DNA from: Pirellulaceae bacterium
Lineage (GTDB): Bacteria > Planctomycetota > Planctomycetia > Pirellulales > Pirellulaceae
DNA length: 64,000 bases
Assembly: GCA_020852965.1 (NCBI GenBank)
Contig: JADYZV010000100.1
Span: 1 to 64,000, forward strand
Reading direction: 5' to 3'
In this document: one piece after another, positions 45,164-54,185 of the stretch
Layout of the letters: the number at the start of each line of letters is the position of its first letter
Position numbering within the stretch: position 1 is the first letter of the stretch
Position numbers and translations under genes: made by a program
Notes under the pieces: generated by a model
The model's input: only the letters and a program-made list of their open reading frames with translations
What the model was told of the DNA's origin: nothing
Databases searched by the model: none

Positions 45164-45253
45164 AACCAAGCACCAAGAACCAAGCACCAAGAACCAAGAA
45201 CTAAGAACCAAGAACTAAGAACTAAGAACTAAGAACCAAGCACCAAGAACTAG
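45164..45253 (+). repeat. Heptanucleotide tandem array (12 units and a partial)
   Basis: Twelve consecutive 7-base units drawn from AACCAAG, CACCAAG and AACTAAG, then a partial unit that covers the stop codon (45250-45252, minus strand) of the 40-residue gene. Units are arranged without spacers, so it is not a CRISPR array. A related three-unit array occurs at 59835-59855. Confidence 0.9.
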
Positions 45254-45372
45254 CTAAATCGCGCCCACTCGACACCCATCAAAATGCAGGCGATGAGCAT
45301 CAGCAGCGTCGATGCGATGAGCATCACGGTGTAGACGGTGAGGGGTTGTTTGGGCTGATTGCCGGTGGCCAT
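45250..45372 (-). CDS. 40-residue single-helix membrane peptide
   Basis: A 40-residue gene from the ATG at 45372 to the TAG at 45250. The sequence has a polar N-terminus (MATGNQPKQP), a hydrophobic helix (LTVYTVMLIASTLLMLIACI) and a short WARFS end. The codons are ordinary, the helix is long enough to cross a membrane and the gene lies 77 bases past the coiled-coil membrane protein gene in the same direction. No family was recognised. Its last codons run into the heptamer array. Confidence 0.65.
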   Translation of the reverse strand: MATGNQPKQPLTVYTVMLIASTLLMLIACILMGVEWARFS

Positions 45373-45449
45373 GTGCTTACAAATCCATAGAGAAGGATGA
45401 AGAGAATTTCGAAGGTTTGGATTGCAGGGTAGCTAACGGTGATTCAGAG

Positions 45450-46268
45450 TTAAAACAGTTTTGAATCGACGCGATCGCCGGCGCGAATGTAACCTTTTTG
45501 GTAACCGGTCATGATCTCAGCGACCGACTTGTTATCCGCAACCGTTTTCACCTTTAGGCGTCCCAAATACTGGCCGTCCCGGTGCGCTTCCAAGGTAAAA
45601 CCTTCACGCATGCCGTCGTCGCGTCCCAGGGATACTTCGACCAAGCCGCTTGTCGAAACGGCAGTAACCTTTCCGTTGACCGCTGGTGCTTTCAGCAATG
45701 TTTCTGGGCGAATATCGAGCACCTCCAGTTTTTCCATCGCCGCCGTCATCTGGCTCGCCAGGGCACGTTCGCGTTCGCGCTCGCTTTGGTAAATGCCTTG
45801 GAGGCGGTTGAGTTGATCCTTGGCCCCCACCAGTCGCTGGAACAGTTGATTGCGGTCTTCGCGTGCATCAACCATCTGTTTGCGAAGCAGTTCGTTGTCG
45901 TCGGTCCTGGCCTTGAGTTCCGCTTGGGTTTGCTTTTCGGTGCTGGTGAATTGAGTCAGTGCGGCTTGGGCATCCTGTAGTTGCTTTTCCTTCTGTTGCA
46001 GGTCGTTCTTCATATCGCCAAGTTGGGTTTGGAGGGCGCCCAACGCCGAGCGACGTGCCAATTGTTCGATAGCCAATTCGTCTTTGGTGGATTCCAGTAG
46101 ACTGGTCAGCTCGGTGTTCTTGTCCTTAGCCGCTTTGGCTTCAGTCTGATACTTGACGGCCAGTGTTTTCTGGTTGATGTGCGAGGCGTTCACCGCCACG
46201 GCCAACGAAAAGAAAATAACTGACAGCAGGAAGATCAATCCAGTGAATACTTTGCCAAGCAGTGTCAT
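45450..46268 (-). CDS. Membrane-anchored coiled-coil protein
   Basis: A 272-residue protein from the ATG at 46268; the longer open frame upstream is excluded by a strong promoter at 46464-46493 inside it. One N-terminal helix (VFTGLIFLLSVIFFSLAVAV) anchors a coiled coil of about 140 residues (for example QTQLGDMKNDLQQKEKQLQD), followed by a compact C-terminal domain (VSLGRDDGMREGFTLEAHRD and YLGRLKVKTVADNKSVAEIM) that looks like a small beta barrel, as in MreC-like proteins, although overall similarity to MreC is not clear. Probably a periplasmic scaffold; function unknown. Confidence 0.8.
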   Translation of the reverse strand: MTLLGKVFTGLIFLLSVIFFSLAVAVNASHINQKTLAVKYQTEAKAAKDKNTELTSLLESTKDELAIEQLARRSALGALQTQLGDMKNDLQQKEKQLQDAQAALTQFTSTEKQTQAELKARTDDNELLRKQMVDAREDRNQLFQRLVGAKDQLNRLQGIYQSERERERALASQMTAAMEKLEVLDIRPETLLKAPAVNGKVTAVSTSGLVEVSLGRDDGMREGFTLEAHRDGQYLGRLKVKTVADNKSVAEIMTGYQKGYIRAGDRVDSKLF

Positions 46269-46463
46269 GCGACATACCCTGATCGTGTGCGCTGCAGCGG
46301 TCGGTCCAAAACTAATATTTTGCCGACTTGCCGCGATGGAGAAGAAGCCTGATTCAATAGCGAGGAGAGCCACCACCGGCGAGTGACACAGCCCAATCCC
46401 TGGATTTGACGATACCAAGGGGGCCGAGCCGATCCGCGCGCTGCGTGCTAGCCTGCAATTAGC

Positions 46464-46493
46464 AATATAATTGCCGCGACGTTCAACTGTCAA
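46464..46493 (-). promoter_or_regulatory. Near-consensus sigma70 promoter
   Basis: Minus strand: TTGACA (46488-46493), 18-base spacer, TATATT (46464-46469). Transcription would begin near 46457 and read through a leader of about 190 bases to the coiled-coil gene. This is one of the clearest promoters in the window. Confidence 0.6.
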
Positions 46494-46553
46494 TAATTTA
46501 TGTGAAATTGGGGGTTTTAACGCAACTTGGTGGTCCCCACTGATGGGTTTATC

Positions 46554-46569
46554 GTAGCTCGGTGGTCCC
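46554..46569 (+). repeat. Dispersed GTAGCTCGGTGGTCC motif
   Basis: GTAGCTCGGTGGTCCC, preceded by a weaker copy (ACTTGGTGGTCCCC, about 46525-46538). It matches the arms of the 24-bp hairpin at 31965-32019 with one or two changes. It lies in the 659-base gap between the divergent coiled-coil and actA genes; apart from the two promoters and these copies I see nothing else there. Confidence 0.6.
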
Positions 46570-46816
46570 ACACCGATCGATTATGCGGCTTATGACAACT
46601 AGGCCCCCTGGGACTTAGTGTCGTATCTTGCACAGGGCTATTTCCGATGGAGCAGGTCCATCGGGGAGCAGCTCTAAAAGCATGAAAAGCCGATGGAAAT
46701 CCTTGGGCGGCTCATGGCGGGGACCGCCGTACTACTTTCAATTCCGCAGCCCCACTCGGGGAGTTTGTGCGACATTTTGTCGCGTAGATGTATTTAGCTT
46801 TCCTACGGGGGTGGTC

Positions 46817-46845
46817 TTAACAAAAGCCGGCAGTCGCGTGATACT
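46817..46845 (+). promoter_or_regulatory. Candidate promoter for the respiratory gene cluster
   Basis: TTAACA (46817-46822), a 17-base spacer and GATACT (46840-46845), giving a start near 46852, about 75 bases before the actA ATG. It is the best sigma70-like match in the upstream region; the -10 is only four of six. Confidence 0.4.
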
Positions 46846-46927
46846 TGTCGCCTTACTTGCTCACGCCGACATGCCGCCGACAACCTCAGATTGCTCGCCG
46901 GCAGGAAACTAACTCATCGATAGGGCT

Positions 46928-47620
46928 ATGACTCGATTCCTATTTCCTCGCTGGACGAATAAATTTCTCCCGCTGCTGGGCCTGTTTGCGCTGGCTGGGG
47001 GGGCTTACGCCGGAGTCGTCATCCTGGGTGCAACCGACCCAGTGACACTGAACACGGGCTACATGCCGACCCAACCGGTGCCATACAGTCATAAGCTACA
47101 CGCGGGCGAGCTGAAGATGGATTGTCGGTATTGCCACGTCAACGTGCAAAAAGGGGCTCAAGCAACGATCCCCCCCACGGCTACGTGCATCAATTGCCAT
47201 AGTCCCATTGGCCCTGAAGGCGCTCCGGCGCTAGCCGCCGTGCATCCCGCCAGCACGAAGCTTCGAGCCGTGCATGAGAGTTGGGAGACGGGCGAATCGA
47301 TCCCTTGGCTGCGCATTCATAAGCTGCCTGATTTCGTCTTCTTCAATCACTCCGCCCACGTCAATCGCGGCGTAAGCTGCGTCAGTTGCCACGGTCGCGT
47401 CGACACGATGGAGAAGGTCCATCAAGATAAACCGCTTTCGATGGCTTGGTGTATCGACTGCCATCGCAATCCCGCAGAGCATATCCGACCTGTCGAGCTG
47501 ATCACAGAACTCGACTGGGAGCCGGCCGAGGGAGAGGGGACGCGAGCCGAGATCGGCGCCAAATTGATCGACGAACTGGGGATTCACCCGAAGACAAACT
47601 GTGCCGTTTGTCATCGGTAG
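46928..47620 (+). CDS. actA: Alternative complex III pentaheme cytochrome c, ActA
   Basis: A 230-residue membrane-bound cytochrome with five CXXCH sites: C66-H70, C87-H91, C151-H155, C175-H179 and C225-H229. One N-terminal helix (FLPLLGLFALAGGAYAGVVI) anchors it facing the periplasm. In ACIII it accepts electrons from the Fe-S subunit and passes them to a mono-heme subunit or soluble cytochrome c. It is the first gene of the cluster, 45 bases before actB. Confidence 0.93.
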   Translation: MTRFLFPRWTNKFLPLLGLFALAGGAYAGVVILGATDPVTLNTGYMPTQPVPYSHKLHAGELKMDCRYCHVNVQKGAQATIPPTATCINCHSPIGPEGAPALAAVHPASTKLRAVHESWETGESIPWLRIHKLPDFVFFNHSAHVNRGVSCVSCHGRVDTMEKVHQDKPLSMAWCIDCHRNPAEHIRPVELITELDWEPAEGEGTRAEIGAKLIDELGIHPKTNCAVCHR

Positions 47621-47665
47621 CCAAATTTCTGCCCCTAAGAAAAACACACGAGACAAGTAAAAAAG

Positions 47666-50600
47666 ATGCAGGCCAAGCAGCTTCCTATAACAAATAACGA
47701 CTCGGGCAGTTCCCACGGTGGCCTGAGCGCATCGGAGCCAGTCAAGTCGACCACTGGGTACTGGCGCAGCGTCGACGAGCTCGAGCAGACTCCGGAGTTT
47801 GAGGAGTTTTTGCATCGCGAGTTTCCTAAGGCAGCTTCGGAATTCCCGGCAGGCGTTTCGCGCCGCCGCTGGTTGAAGTTGATGAGCGCTTCGCTCGCCC
47901 TGGGTGGCGTGGCTGGCTGTCGCTATGGGCCGAACGAGTTCGCTGCATTTGTCGTGCGCCCTGAAGACGCCACTCCCGGCCGGGCCAAGCACTACGCTAC
48001 CAATTTCGAGCTGGCTGGCCGCGCGGTGCATTTGCTGGTAAGCAATCTCGATGGTCGCCCCATTAAAATCGAAGGAAATCCCGAGCATCCGTTGATGCGC
48101 TCTTCGGAGCCAAATGATTTGTCCGGTGGCAAGTCGCGTTTCGCCAGCGCGGGTACGGATGTCTTCTCGCAAGGTTGCATTTTGGGGCTGTACGACCCCG
48201 ATCGCTTGAAGGTGGTTACTCGTCAGGCTGATGGTGTGGCGGAGGCTTCGAGCTGGGAGGCCTTTGCGGCGTTCGCCAAAGAACGCTTGGGCGCGCTGCA
48301 AGCTTCGCAAGGCGAATCGTTGGCAATTCTCATGTCGCCTTCGCTCTCCCCTTCGGTCAATCGCTTGGTGGGCGAGACGGTCAAGTTGCTGCCTAAAGCA
48401 ACCGTGGCTGTCTACTCGTCGCTCGACCAAGCCAATCAGCAAGCGGCGCTTGCGCAAGCAGCCGGCAAGCCGGCGGAGCTGTTGTTCGATTTGAGCGTGG
48501 CCAAGGTGATTTGCTGTTTGGATAGCGACCTACTCGGTAACGATCCCAACATGCTGGTCTACTCGCGGCAGTTCGCGAAGGGTCGCACGCCAGCGCTGGA
48601 TCAAATGAGCCGCCTTTACGCTGTCGAAGCGCGGTTTTCGATCACTGGCGCGGCGGCAGATTCTCGCTTGGCGGTTCGCAGCTCGCAGATCGGTGCTTTC
48701 CTCGCGCAGCTCGAACAGCAGGTCGATAATCTGCTGGCCGGTGGGTCGCCGAAAGTGGCTGGAGCGAAGGAAGCTGCCTTTGATAGTAAAGAGGTCAGTC
48801 CAGCAGAGCAGCTCGAGCGCTTCGTCGACGCAATGGCCGAAGATTTGGTCAAGCACAAGGGTGAAGGGCTCGTGTCCGTCGGAGCGTATCAACCGCTCGA
48901 GGTACAATTGGCGGCACTGCGCCTGAATCAAAAGCTGGAGAATATTGGCAAAGGGGTGCAGATTCGCCCTAGCCGCTCGGCTATCGAAGGGGTCGCGCCG
49001 GTAACTCTCTCGGACTTGACCGAGTCCCTGGTGAAGGGGGCTGTCGATACCGTTTGGATACTCGGCGATAATCCGGCCTACACGGCACCTGGCAATTTGA
49101 AATTCGCCGATGCGCTCTCCAAGGTTCCGCATTCTGTCTATCTGGCCGAATTCGGCGACGAGACGGCCAATGTATGCAAATGGAATGTGCCATTGGCCCA
49201 TCCGCTCGAGAGCTGGAGCGACGTGCTCGGCGTTGACGGCAGTTACGGCGTTGGCCAGCCGCAGATCCTTCCTCTGCTGGGCGGTAAGAGCCAACTTGAA
49301 ATCCTGTCGCTACTGGTCGGTCATGCGGAAACGGGCGAGGCGATCGTCAAGGCGACCGCCGGAATCGTCAACGGTAACCAGTTGGCGGCTCGTCAGTGGC
49401 AGGAAACGCTGCATAGCGGTTTCCTGGCAGGTGTTGCGTCGGAACCTCTATCGGGCAGCCTGAATGTCGAAGGGGCTACTCCCTCGGGGACGCTGAACCT
49501 GGAGTCGATCGAGAATGGCAGCCTAGAGATCATCTTCACAATTAGCGACACGCTCTACGATGGACGTTTTGCTAAGAACGTGTGGATGCAAGAGTTGCCG
49601 CAAGCGATGACCAAGCTGGTGTGGGACAACGCGGCTATTATGAGCCCCGCCATGGCCACCAAGCTCAACTTGAAGCAAGGCGAAATCGTGCGTTTGGTGC
49701 GCGGCGATGCGACGCTAGAGCTACCTGTGTTCCTCATGCCCGGCCAAGCTCACGGCTCAATCACCGTTCACTTGGGGTACGGGCGAGTCTGTCGCGACGA
49801 AGCGGTTGACAGCAACGAGCAAGTCTCGGTTGGTAAGGACGTTGCTCCGCTGCGGACATTCGACAATCCGAGCATCGTGACCGGTGTCGAAGCGCGATCC
49901 ACCTCGCGGCCTTACAAGCTGGTCACGACCCAAGATCACTTCGCCATCGATAAACTCGGTTTGGATACGACCGCCGAGCGGGCGGGCATGCTGATTCGCG
50001 AAGGTACCGTGGAGCAGATCACCGAGGGGGGGGGCGATTACGTCGATCACCTCGGTATCCACCACCCGCCGCTAGAGTCGCTGTGGGAAGAGCCGATGAA
50101 AACATTCGAGTCGGATCCGACCGTGGCCTATCAGTGGGGCATGGCGATCGACTTGAATAAGTGTACAGGTTGCAATTCGTGCGTCGTCGCTTGCCAGTCG
50201 GAGAATAACATCTCGGTCGTCGGCAAGGAGCAGGTTAGCCACGGTCGCGAAATGCATTGGATTCGCGTCGACCGCTACTTCCGTGGCGAAATGGAAACGC
50301 CGCAGATCGTCAATCAGCCGGTCGCTTGCGTGCATTGCGAGACGGCTCCGTGTGAACAGGTTTGCCCGGTGGCCGCGACGGTACACACGGAAGAGGGCAT
50401 CAATGCGATGACCTACAACCGCTGTGTGGGTACGCGCTACTGCGCCAATAACTGTCCCTATAAAGTGCGTCGCTTCAATTACTTCAACTACAACACAGAG
50501 TACGGTTACTTCTACGGTTGGAAGCAGAAGGGGAAGTTGGAAGAGGCGAGTCGGCAATTGCAGCAATTGGTGCTCAACCCGGAAGTGACCGTGCGTGGTC

Positions 50601-51010
50601 GCGGCGTGATGGAGAAGTGTACCTACTGCATTCAACGCGTGCAAAATGGCAAGATCCATGCACGCAATGAAGGCCGAGCGGTCGAGGATGGCGAGATTCA
50701 ATCGGCTTGCCAAACCGCCTGCCCGACACAAGCCATCGTGTTCGGCGATTTGAAGGACCCCAGCACCCAAGTTTCCAAGCTGCAGAACGATGTTCGAGCA
50801 TATGCCATGCTCGGCGAGCTGAACATCAAACCGCGCACGCTCTACCTGGCCCGCGTTCGCAATACGCACCCGCGCCTGAAGCTTGCGCATCAGTTGCTCG
50901 AGGCTCATCACGATGCGCATGGTGCCAGTCACGGCGAAGAACATGCGGCAGAACATGCGGCAGAGGCGAGCGCCGATGGCGCGGCCAAGGCCGAGCATTC
51001 CGCACATTGA
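47666..51010 (+). CDS. actB: Alternative complex III Fe-S/molybdopterin-like subunit, ActB
   Basis: A 1114-residue fusion of a molybdopterin-oxidoreductase-like part and a four-cluster ferredoxin part, typical of ActB. A Tat signal near residue 70 (SRRRWLKLMSASLALGG) shows folded export. The N-terminal 750 residues keep the fold but no obvious cofactor-binding cysteine or selenocysteine motif, as is normal for ActB. The C-terminal clusters are CTGCNSCVVAC, CVHCETAPCEQVC, CVGTRYCANNC and CTYCIQRVQ with CQTACPTQA. It receives electrons near the quinol site. The His/Glu/Ala-rich C-terminal tail is extra. Confidence 0.95.
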   Translation: MQAKQLPITNNDSGSSHGGLSASEPVKSTTGYWRSVDELEQTPEFEEFLHREFPKAASEFPAGVSRRRWLKLMSASLALGGVAGCRYGPNEFAAFVVRPEDATPGRAKHYATNFELAGRAVHLLVSNLDGRPIKIEGNPEHPLMRSSEPNDLSGGKSRFASAGTDVFSQGCILGLYDPDRLKVVTRQADGVAEASSWEAFAAFAKERLGALQASQGESLAILMSPSLSPSVNRLVGETVKLLPKATVAVYSSLDQANQQAALAQAAGKPAELLFDLSVAKVICCLDSDLLGNDPNMLVYSRQFAKGRTPALDQMSRLYAVEARFSITGAAADSRLAVRSSQIGAFLAQLEQQVDNLLAGGSPKVAGAKEAAFDSKEVSPAEQLERFVDAMAEDLVKHKGEGLVSVGAYQPLEVQLAALRLNQKLENIGKGVQIRPSRSAIEGVAPVTLSDLTESLVKGAVDTVWILGDNPAYTAPGNLKFADALSKVPHSVYLAEFGDETANVCKWNVPLAHPLESWSDVLGVDGSYGVGQPQILPLLGGKSQLEILSLLVGHAETGEAIVKATAGIVNGNQLAARQWQETLHSGFLAGVASEPLSGSLNVEGATPSGTLNLESIENGSLEIIFTISDTLYDGRFAKNVWMQELPQAMTKLVWDNAAIMSPAMATKLNLKQGEIVRLVRGDATLELPVFLMPGQAHGSITVHLGYGRVCRDEAVDSNEQVSVGKDVAPLRTFDNPSIVTGVEARSTSRPYKLVTTQDHFAIDKLGLDTTAERAGMLIREGTVEQITEGGGDYVDHLGIHHPPLESLWEEPMKTFESDPTVAYQWGMAIDLNKCTGCNSCVVACQSENNISVVGKEQVSHGREMHWIRVDRYFRGEMETPQIVNQPVACVHCETAPCEQVCPVAATVHTEEGINAMTYNRCVGTRYCANNCPYKVRRFNYFNYNTEYGYFYGWKQKGKLEEASRQLQQLVLNPEVTVRGRGVMEKCTYCIQRVQNGKIHARNEGRAVEDGEIQSACQTACPTQAIVFGDLKDPSTQVSKLQNDVRAYAMLGELNIKPRTLYLARVRNTHPRLKLAHQLLEAHHDAHGASHGEEHAAEHAAEASADGAAKAEHSAH

Positions 51011-51061
51011 TCCCATTTGATTTTAACTTAGTCCACAAAATAACGAAATCTGGCGCGGCCC

Positions 51062-52483
51062 ATGGCGAGCATAGCTAGTCCTGCAATTGACAACACCATC
51101 GATATACCCGGTCGGCGTACGCCGCTCGTGCTCGGCAATCAAACGTATGCGTCGGTGACGCATATGGTCGCGCGCATCAGCGAAGAAGCGCAGCCTGCCA
51201 TATGGTGGATCGCTTTCGCGATTGCCTTCCCCTTGATGTTGATGTTCGGTGGGCTGATTGGCTACCTGATCCTGACTGGTGTGGGCGTGTGGGGCAACAT
51301 GTCCCCCGTGTTTTGGGGTTGGCCGATCGTCAACTTCGTATTCTGGGTCGGGATTGGCCACGCGGGTACGCTGATCTCCGCGATTTTGTTTTTGTTCCGT
51401 CAAAACTGGCGAACGAGTATCAACCGCGCGGCGGAAGCCATGACTATCTTCGCGGTCATCTGCGCGGGGACCTTTCCGGGGATTCACGTCGGGCGAGCTT
51501 GGTTGGCCTTCTGGTTGACCCCCTACCCGAGTTTGAACTTGTGGATGTGGCCGCAATTTCGAAGCCCGCTTCTGTGGGATGTGTTTGCGGTGGGTACCTA
51601 CGCCTCGGTTTCGCTGATCTTTTGGTACATGGGGATGATCCCCGACCTGGCTTCCTTCCGCGATCGCTCGAAGAACAAATGGCGGCGGATGGTTTATGGA
51701 TTGCTCTGCTTGGGCTGGAGCGGTTCGTCTCGCCACTGGATGCGATACGAAAAGGCTTATGTCATTCTGTCCGCCTTGGCCACCCCGCTGGTATTGTCCG
51801 TGCACACGGTCGTTAGTTTCGACTTCGCCGTTTCGCAATTGCCTGGATGGCACACGACGATCTTCCCCCCCTACTTCGTGGCTGGGGCGATCTTCAGTGG
51901 GTTTGCCATGGTGTTGACGCTGTTGATTCCAGTGCGCGCCATATACAACTTGAAAGATCTAATCACCCCGCGTCACTTGGACAACATGTGCAAGATCATC
52001 TTGGCCACGGGGTCGATGGTCGGTTTGGCTTATACGACCGAGTTTTTTATGGCTTGGTACAGTCAGAATCCTTATGAGTTCTTCACGTTTTGGAACCGAG
52101 CTTTTGGTCCGTATTGGTGGGCCTATTGGATTATGTTCTCGTGCAACGTGATCACACCGCAGCTATTCTGGTTCCGCGTTTTTCGCACCAACACTGTGAT
52201 CATGTGGGTCGTGACGATCTTCGTCAATATCGGCATGTGGTTCGAACGCTTTGTAATCTGCTGTACTTCGCTCAGTCGTGACTTCCTGCCGTCGAGCTGG
52301 GGCTATTTTTCACCCACCTGGGTCGATATCGGCATGTTGGTTGGTAGCTTCGGTTTGTTCACCACGTTGTTCCTTTTGTTTTGTCGCTTCTTGCCGATCA
52401 TTGCTATTAGTGAAATCAAGTGGACCATAAGCCAGCATGCCCACTCAGAACACCGCTATAAGCATGGCCACGAACACCATTAA
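51062..52483 (+). CDS. actC: Alternative complex III quinol-binding membrane subunit, ActC (NrfD-like)
   Basis: A 473-residue NrfD-family protein with about ten helices, including [20 protein letters not shown] and [19 protein letters not shown], plus [19 protein letters not shown] and [11 protein letters not shown]. NrfD proteins hold the quinol site and can move protons. It starts 51 bases after actB. The His-rich end ([13 protein letters not shown]) faces a soluble side. Confidence 0.95.
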   Translation: MASIASPAIDNTIDIPGRRTPLVLGNQTYASVTHMVARISEEAQPAIWWIAFAIAFPLMLMFGGLIGYLILTGVGVWGNMSPVFWGWPIVNFVFWVGIGHAGTLISAILFLFRQNWRTSINRAAEAMTIFAVICAGTFPGIHVGRAWLAFWLTPYPSLNLWMWPQFRSPLLWDVFAVGTYASVSLIFWYMGMIPDLASFRDRSKNKWRRMVYGLLCLGWSGSSRHWMRYEKAYVILSALATPLVLSVHTVVSFDFAVSQLPGWHTTIFPPYFVAGAIFSGFAMVLTLLIPVRAIYNLKDLITPRHLDNMCKIILATGSMVGLAYTTEFFMAWYSQNPYEFFTFWNRAFGPYWWAYWIMFSCNVITPQLFWFRVFRTNTVIMWVVTIFVNIGMWFERFVICCTSLSRDFLPSSWGYFSPTWVDIGMLVGSFGLFTTLFLLFCRFLPIIAISEIKWTISQHAHSEHRYKHGHEHH

Positions 52484-52622
52484 ACTCGGATTACTCGCAA
52501 CTCTCCCACAGGGGAGTACCTGAATAAACCGTGTTAAAGACCAACAGGCACACCGCGTTGTGCTGTCCGCAAAGTAGTTCCATTGAGTTTATAAAACCTA
52601 TCAGCCTCGGGTTGTCCATTAG

Positions 52623-54086
52623 ATGAGCGATCACGCAAAACCAAAGAAGACGCCGAAACCACCTAAAGCTCACGGATGGATGGCCGAGTACGCTGATGAC
52701 AATCAGTTGCTCGACGCCGCCCGTAAGGTGAAGGACTCGGGCTATACGCGCATCGATGCGTTCACTCCGTTCGCGGTGCATGGTATCGACGAAGCGATTG
52801 GGATTAAGCCGACGGCTCTGCCTTGGTTCACACTGTGTGCTGGTTTCGCGGGTCTTACCGTCGCGTTGACGATGGAATACTGGATGAACGCGGTCGATTA
52901 TCCGTACATCATTTCGGGTAAGCCGTATGCGAGCTGGCCAGCCTTTATACCGGTCGCTTTCGAGTTGACTGTATTATTTAGCGCATTTACCACAGTGTTC
53001 GCCATGCTGGGGCTCAACGGCTTGCCGCGTTTCAGTTCACCGTTTTTCTCGAATCCCAAATTCGATCGCACCACCGATGATCGCTTCTTTCTGTGGATCG
53101 GTTCCAGCGACAAGTACTTCAACTCGGAGAAGGTCCAGAGCCTGCTCACGAGCACGGGAGCGCTGTCGGTCGAAGAAGTTCGCGAAGATGACTCTCCGTC
53201 GGACATCCCCAAGCCGATTATCTTCGCCATCATTGCTGGGATTTTGGTCACCTTGATTCCCGGCGCGATCGTGCTCAACATGCGCAATGCGAAGAGTGGG
53301 GAGTCTCGCCTACACGTATTCTTCGACATGGATTTCCAACCATCGCGACATACCCAAACGTCCACGGCGATGTTTGCCGACGGCCGCGTGCAACGCCCCC
53401 CCGTTCCTGGCACCGTAGCTCGGGGCGAATTGGGTGCGACCGATCCGTATACGTTGGGTTACGACCCCTCCCAGACCGTGAGCACCGATTCCGCCACGGC
53501 GGCTGCCAAGCTGGTTAGCTTTCAGCAGGATGGGGAGGTCGCTGGCGACGAATCGAAGGGGGCAGAAGCGTCGGAGACTCCTGCCGTCGAACCTAGCGAG
53601 ACGGAACCGACAGACGCAGAAGGAGTTGCTGCTGAAGAAGTCACGGCCGATCCGGGCGCGCAGCCCGCAGCCGACGAAGCTGCACCAGCGGCTGCCGCTG
53701 GTGTGCCGAATTACGCATGGTTGACCGAGTTGCCGGTCGAAGCGAATGGCGAACTCTTCGAGTTGGGTCGCCACAAGTTCGAGCAGCACTGCGCTTTATG
53801 CCATGGCTACGGCGGCTATGGCAATGGACTGGTGGCCCAGCGCGCAGCCGAACTGGCTCAAGGCTATTGGCTGCAACCAGCCAATTTGCATGATCAAGCC
53901 ATTGAGGAACAACCGGTGGGTCGAATTTATTACACGATCACGCATGGCAAGGGGAAGATGGGGAGCTACGCAGCTTCGCTAACTCCGGAGGAGCGCTGGG
54001 CAGTGGTGGCGTATGTCAAAGCGCTGCAGCGCAGCCAGAATGCCCAGCCGTCCGATATACCGACCCGTGGCGACATCGCGCAGTAG
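52623..54086 (+). CDS. ACIII ActD-ActE fusion: membrane subunit plus cytochrome c
   Basis: A 487-residue fusion. Residues 1-230 are ActD/DUF3341-like, with two helices (TLCAGFAGLTVALTMEYWMN and FIPVAFELTVLFSAFTTVFA) and a third near 205. A linker of about 80 residues rich in Glu, Ala, Thr and Asp follows. The C-terminal part is a class I cytochrome c with CALCH at 390-394 and an axial Met in GKGKMGSY, matching ActE. In Rhodothermus marinus these are separate proteins. The gene starts 139 bases after actC. Confidence 0.9.
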   Translation: MSDHAKPKKTPKPPKAHGWMAEYADDNQLLDAARKVKDSGYTRIDAFTPFAVHGIDEAIGIKPTALPWFTLCAGFAGLTVALTMEYWMNAVDYPYIISGKPYASWPAFIPVAFELTVLFSAFTTVFAMLGLNGLPRFSSPFFSNPKFDRTTDDRFFLWIGSSDKYFNSEKVQSLLTSTGALSVEEVREDDSPSDIPKPIIFAIIAGILVTLIPGAIVLNMRNAKSGESRLHVFFDMDFQPSRHTQTSTAMFADGRVQRPPVPGTVARGELGATDPYTLGYDPSQTVSTDSATAAAKLVSFQQDGEVAGDESKGAEASETPAVEPSETEPTDAEGVAAEEVTADPGAQPAADEAAPAAAAGVPNYAWLTELPVEANGELFELGRHKFEQHCALCHGYGGYGNGLVAQRAAELAQGYWLQPANLHDQAIEEQPVGRIYYTITHGKGKMGSYAASLTPEERWAVVAYVKALQRSQNAQPSDIPTRGDIAQ

Positions 54087-54185
54087 CCACAGCCGATTTG
54101 CGCGTTTACTTGCGCTACACAAATACGAATCAATCACAGTCTCAGTTCAATCACCAAACGGTTGGTAAACACTTCAGGCAAAACG

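Noticed and set aside
45164-45253. Possible CRISPR array
   Set aside because: Units are seven bases long and contiguous, with no spacers and no cas genes nearby.
46269-46571. Longer N-terminus for the coiled-coil protein
   Set aside because: A near-consensus promoter lies inside the extension, and the membrane helix directly follows the ATG at 46268.
46628-46912. 94-codon plus-strand open frame before actA
   Set aside because: Low-complexity Ser/Gly start, no domain, and the candidate promoter of the respiratory cluster lies inside it.
47231-48457. 408-codon minus-strand open frame
   Set aside because: Lies wholly antisense to actA and actB, whose heme and Tat motifs are certain. The high GC at third positions keeps the opposite frame open.
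50072-51016. 314-codon minus-strand open frame
   Set aside because: Antisense to the ferredoxin part of actB.
51023-51853. 276-codon minus-strand open frame
   Set aside because: Antisense to actC; highly polar, with many Arg, Gln and His residues as expected from a reversed membrane protein gene.
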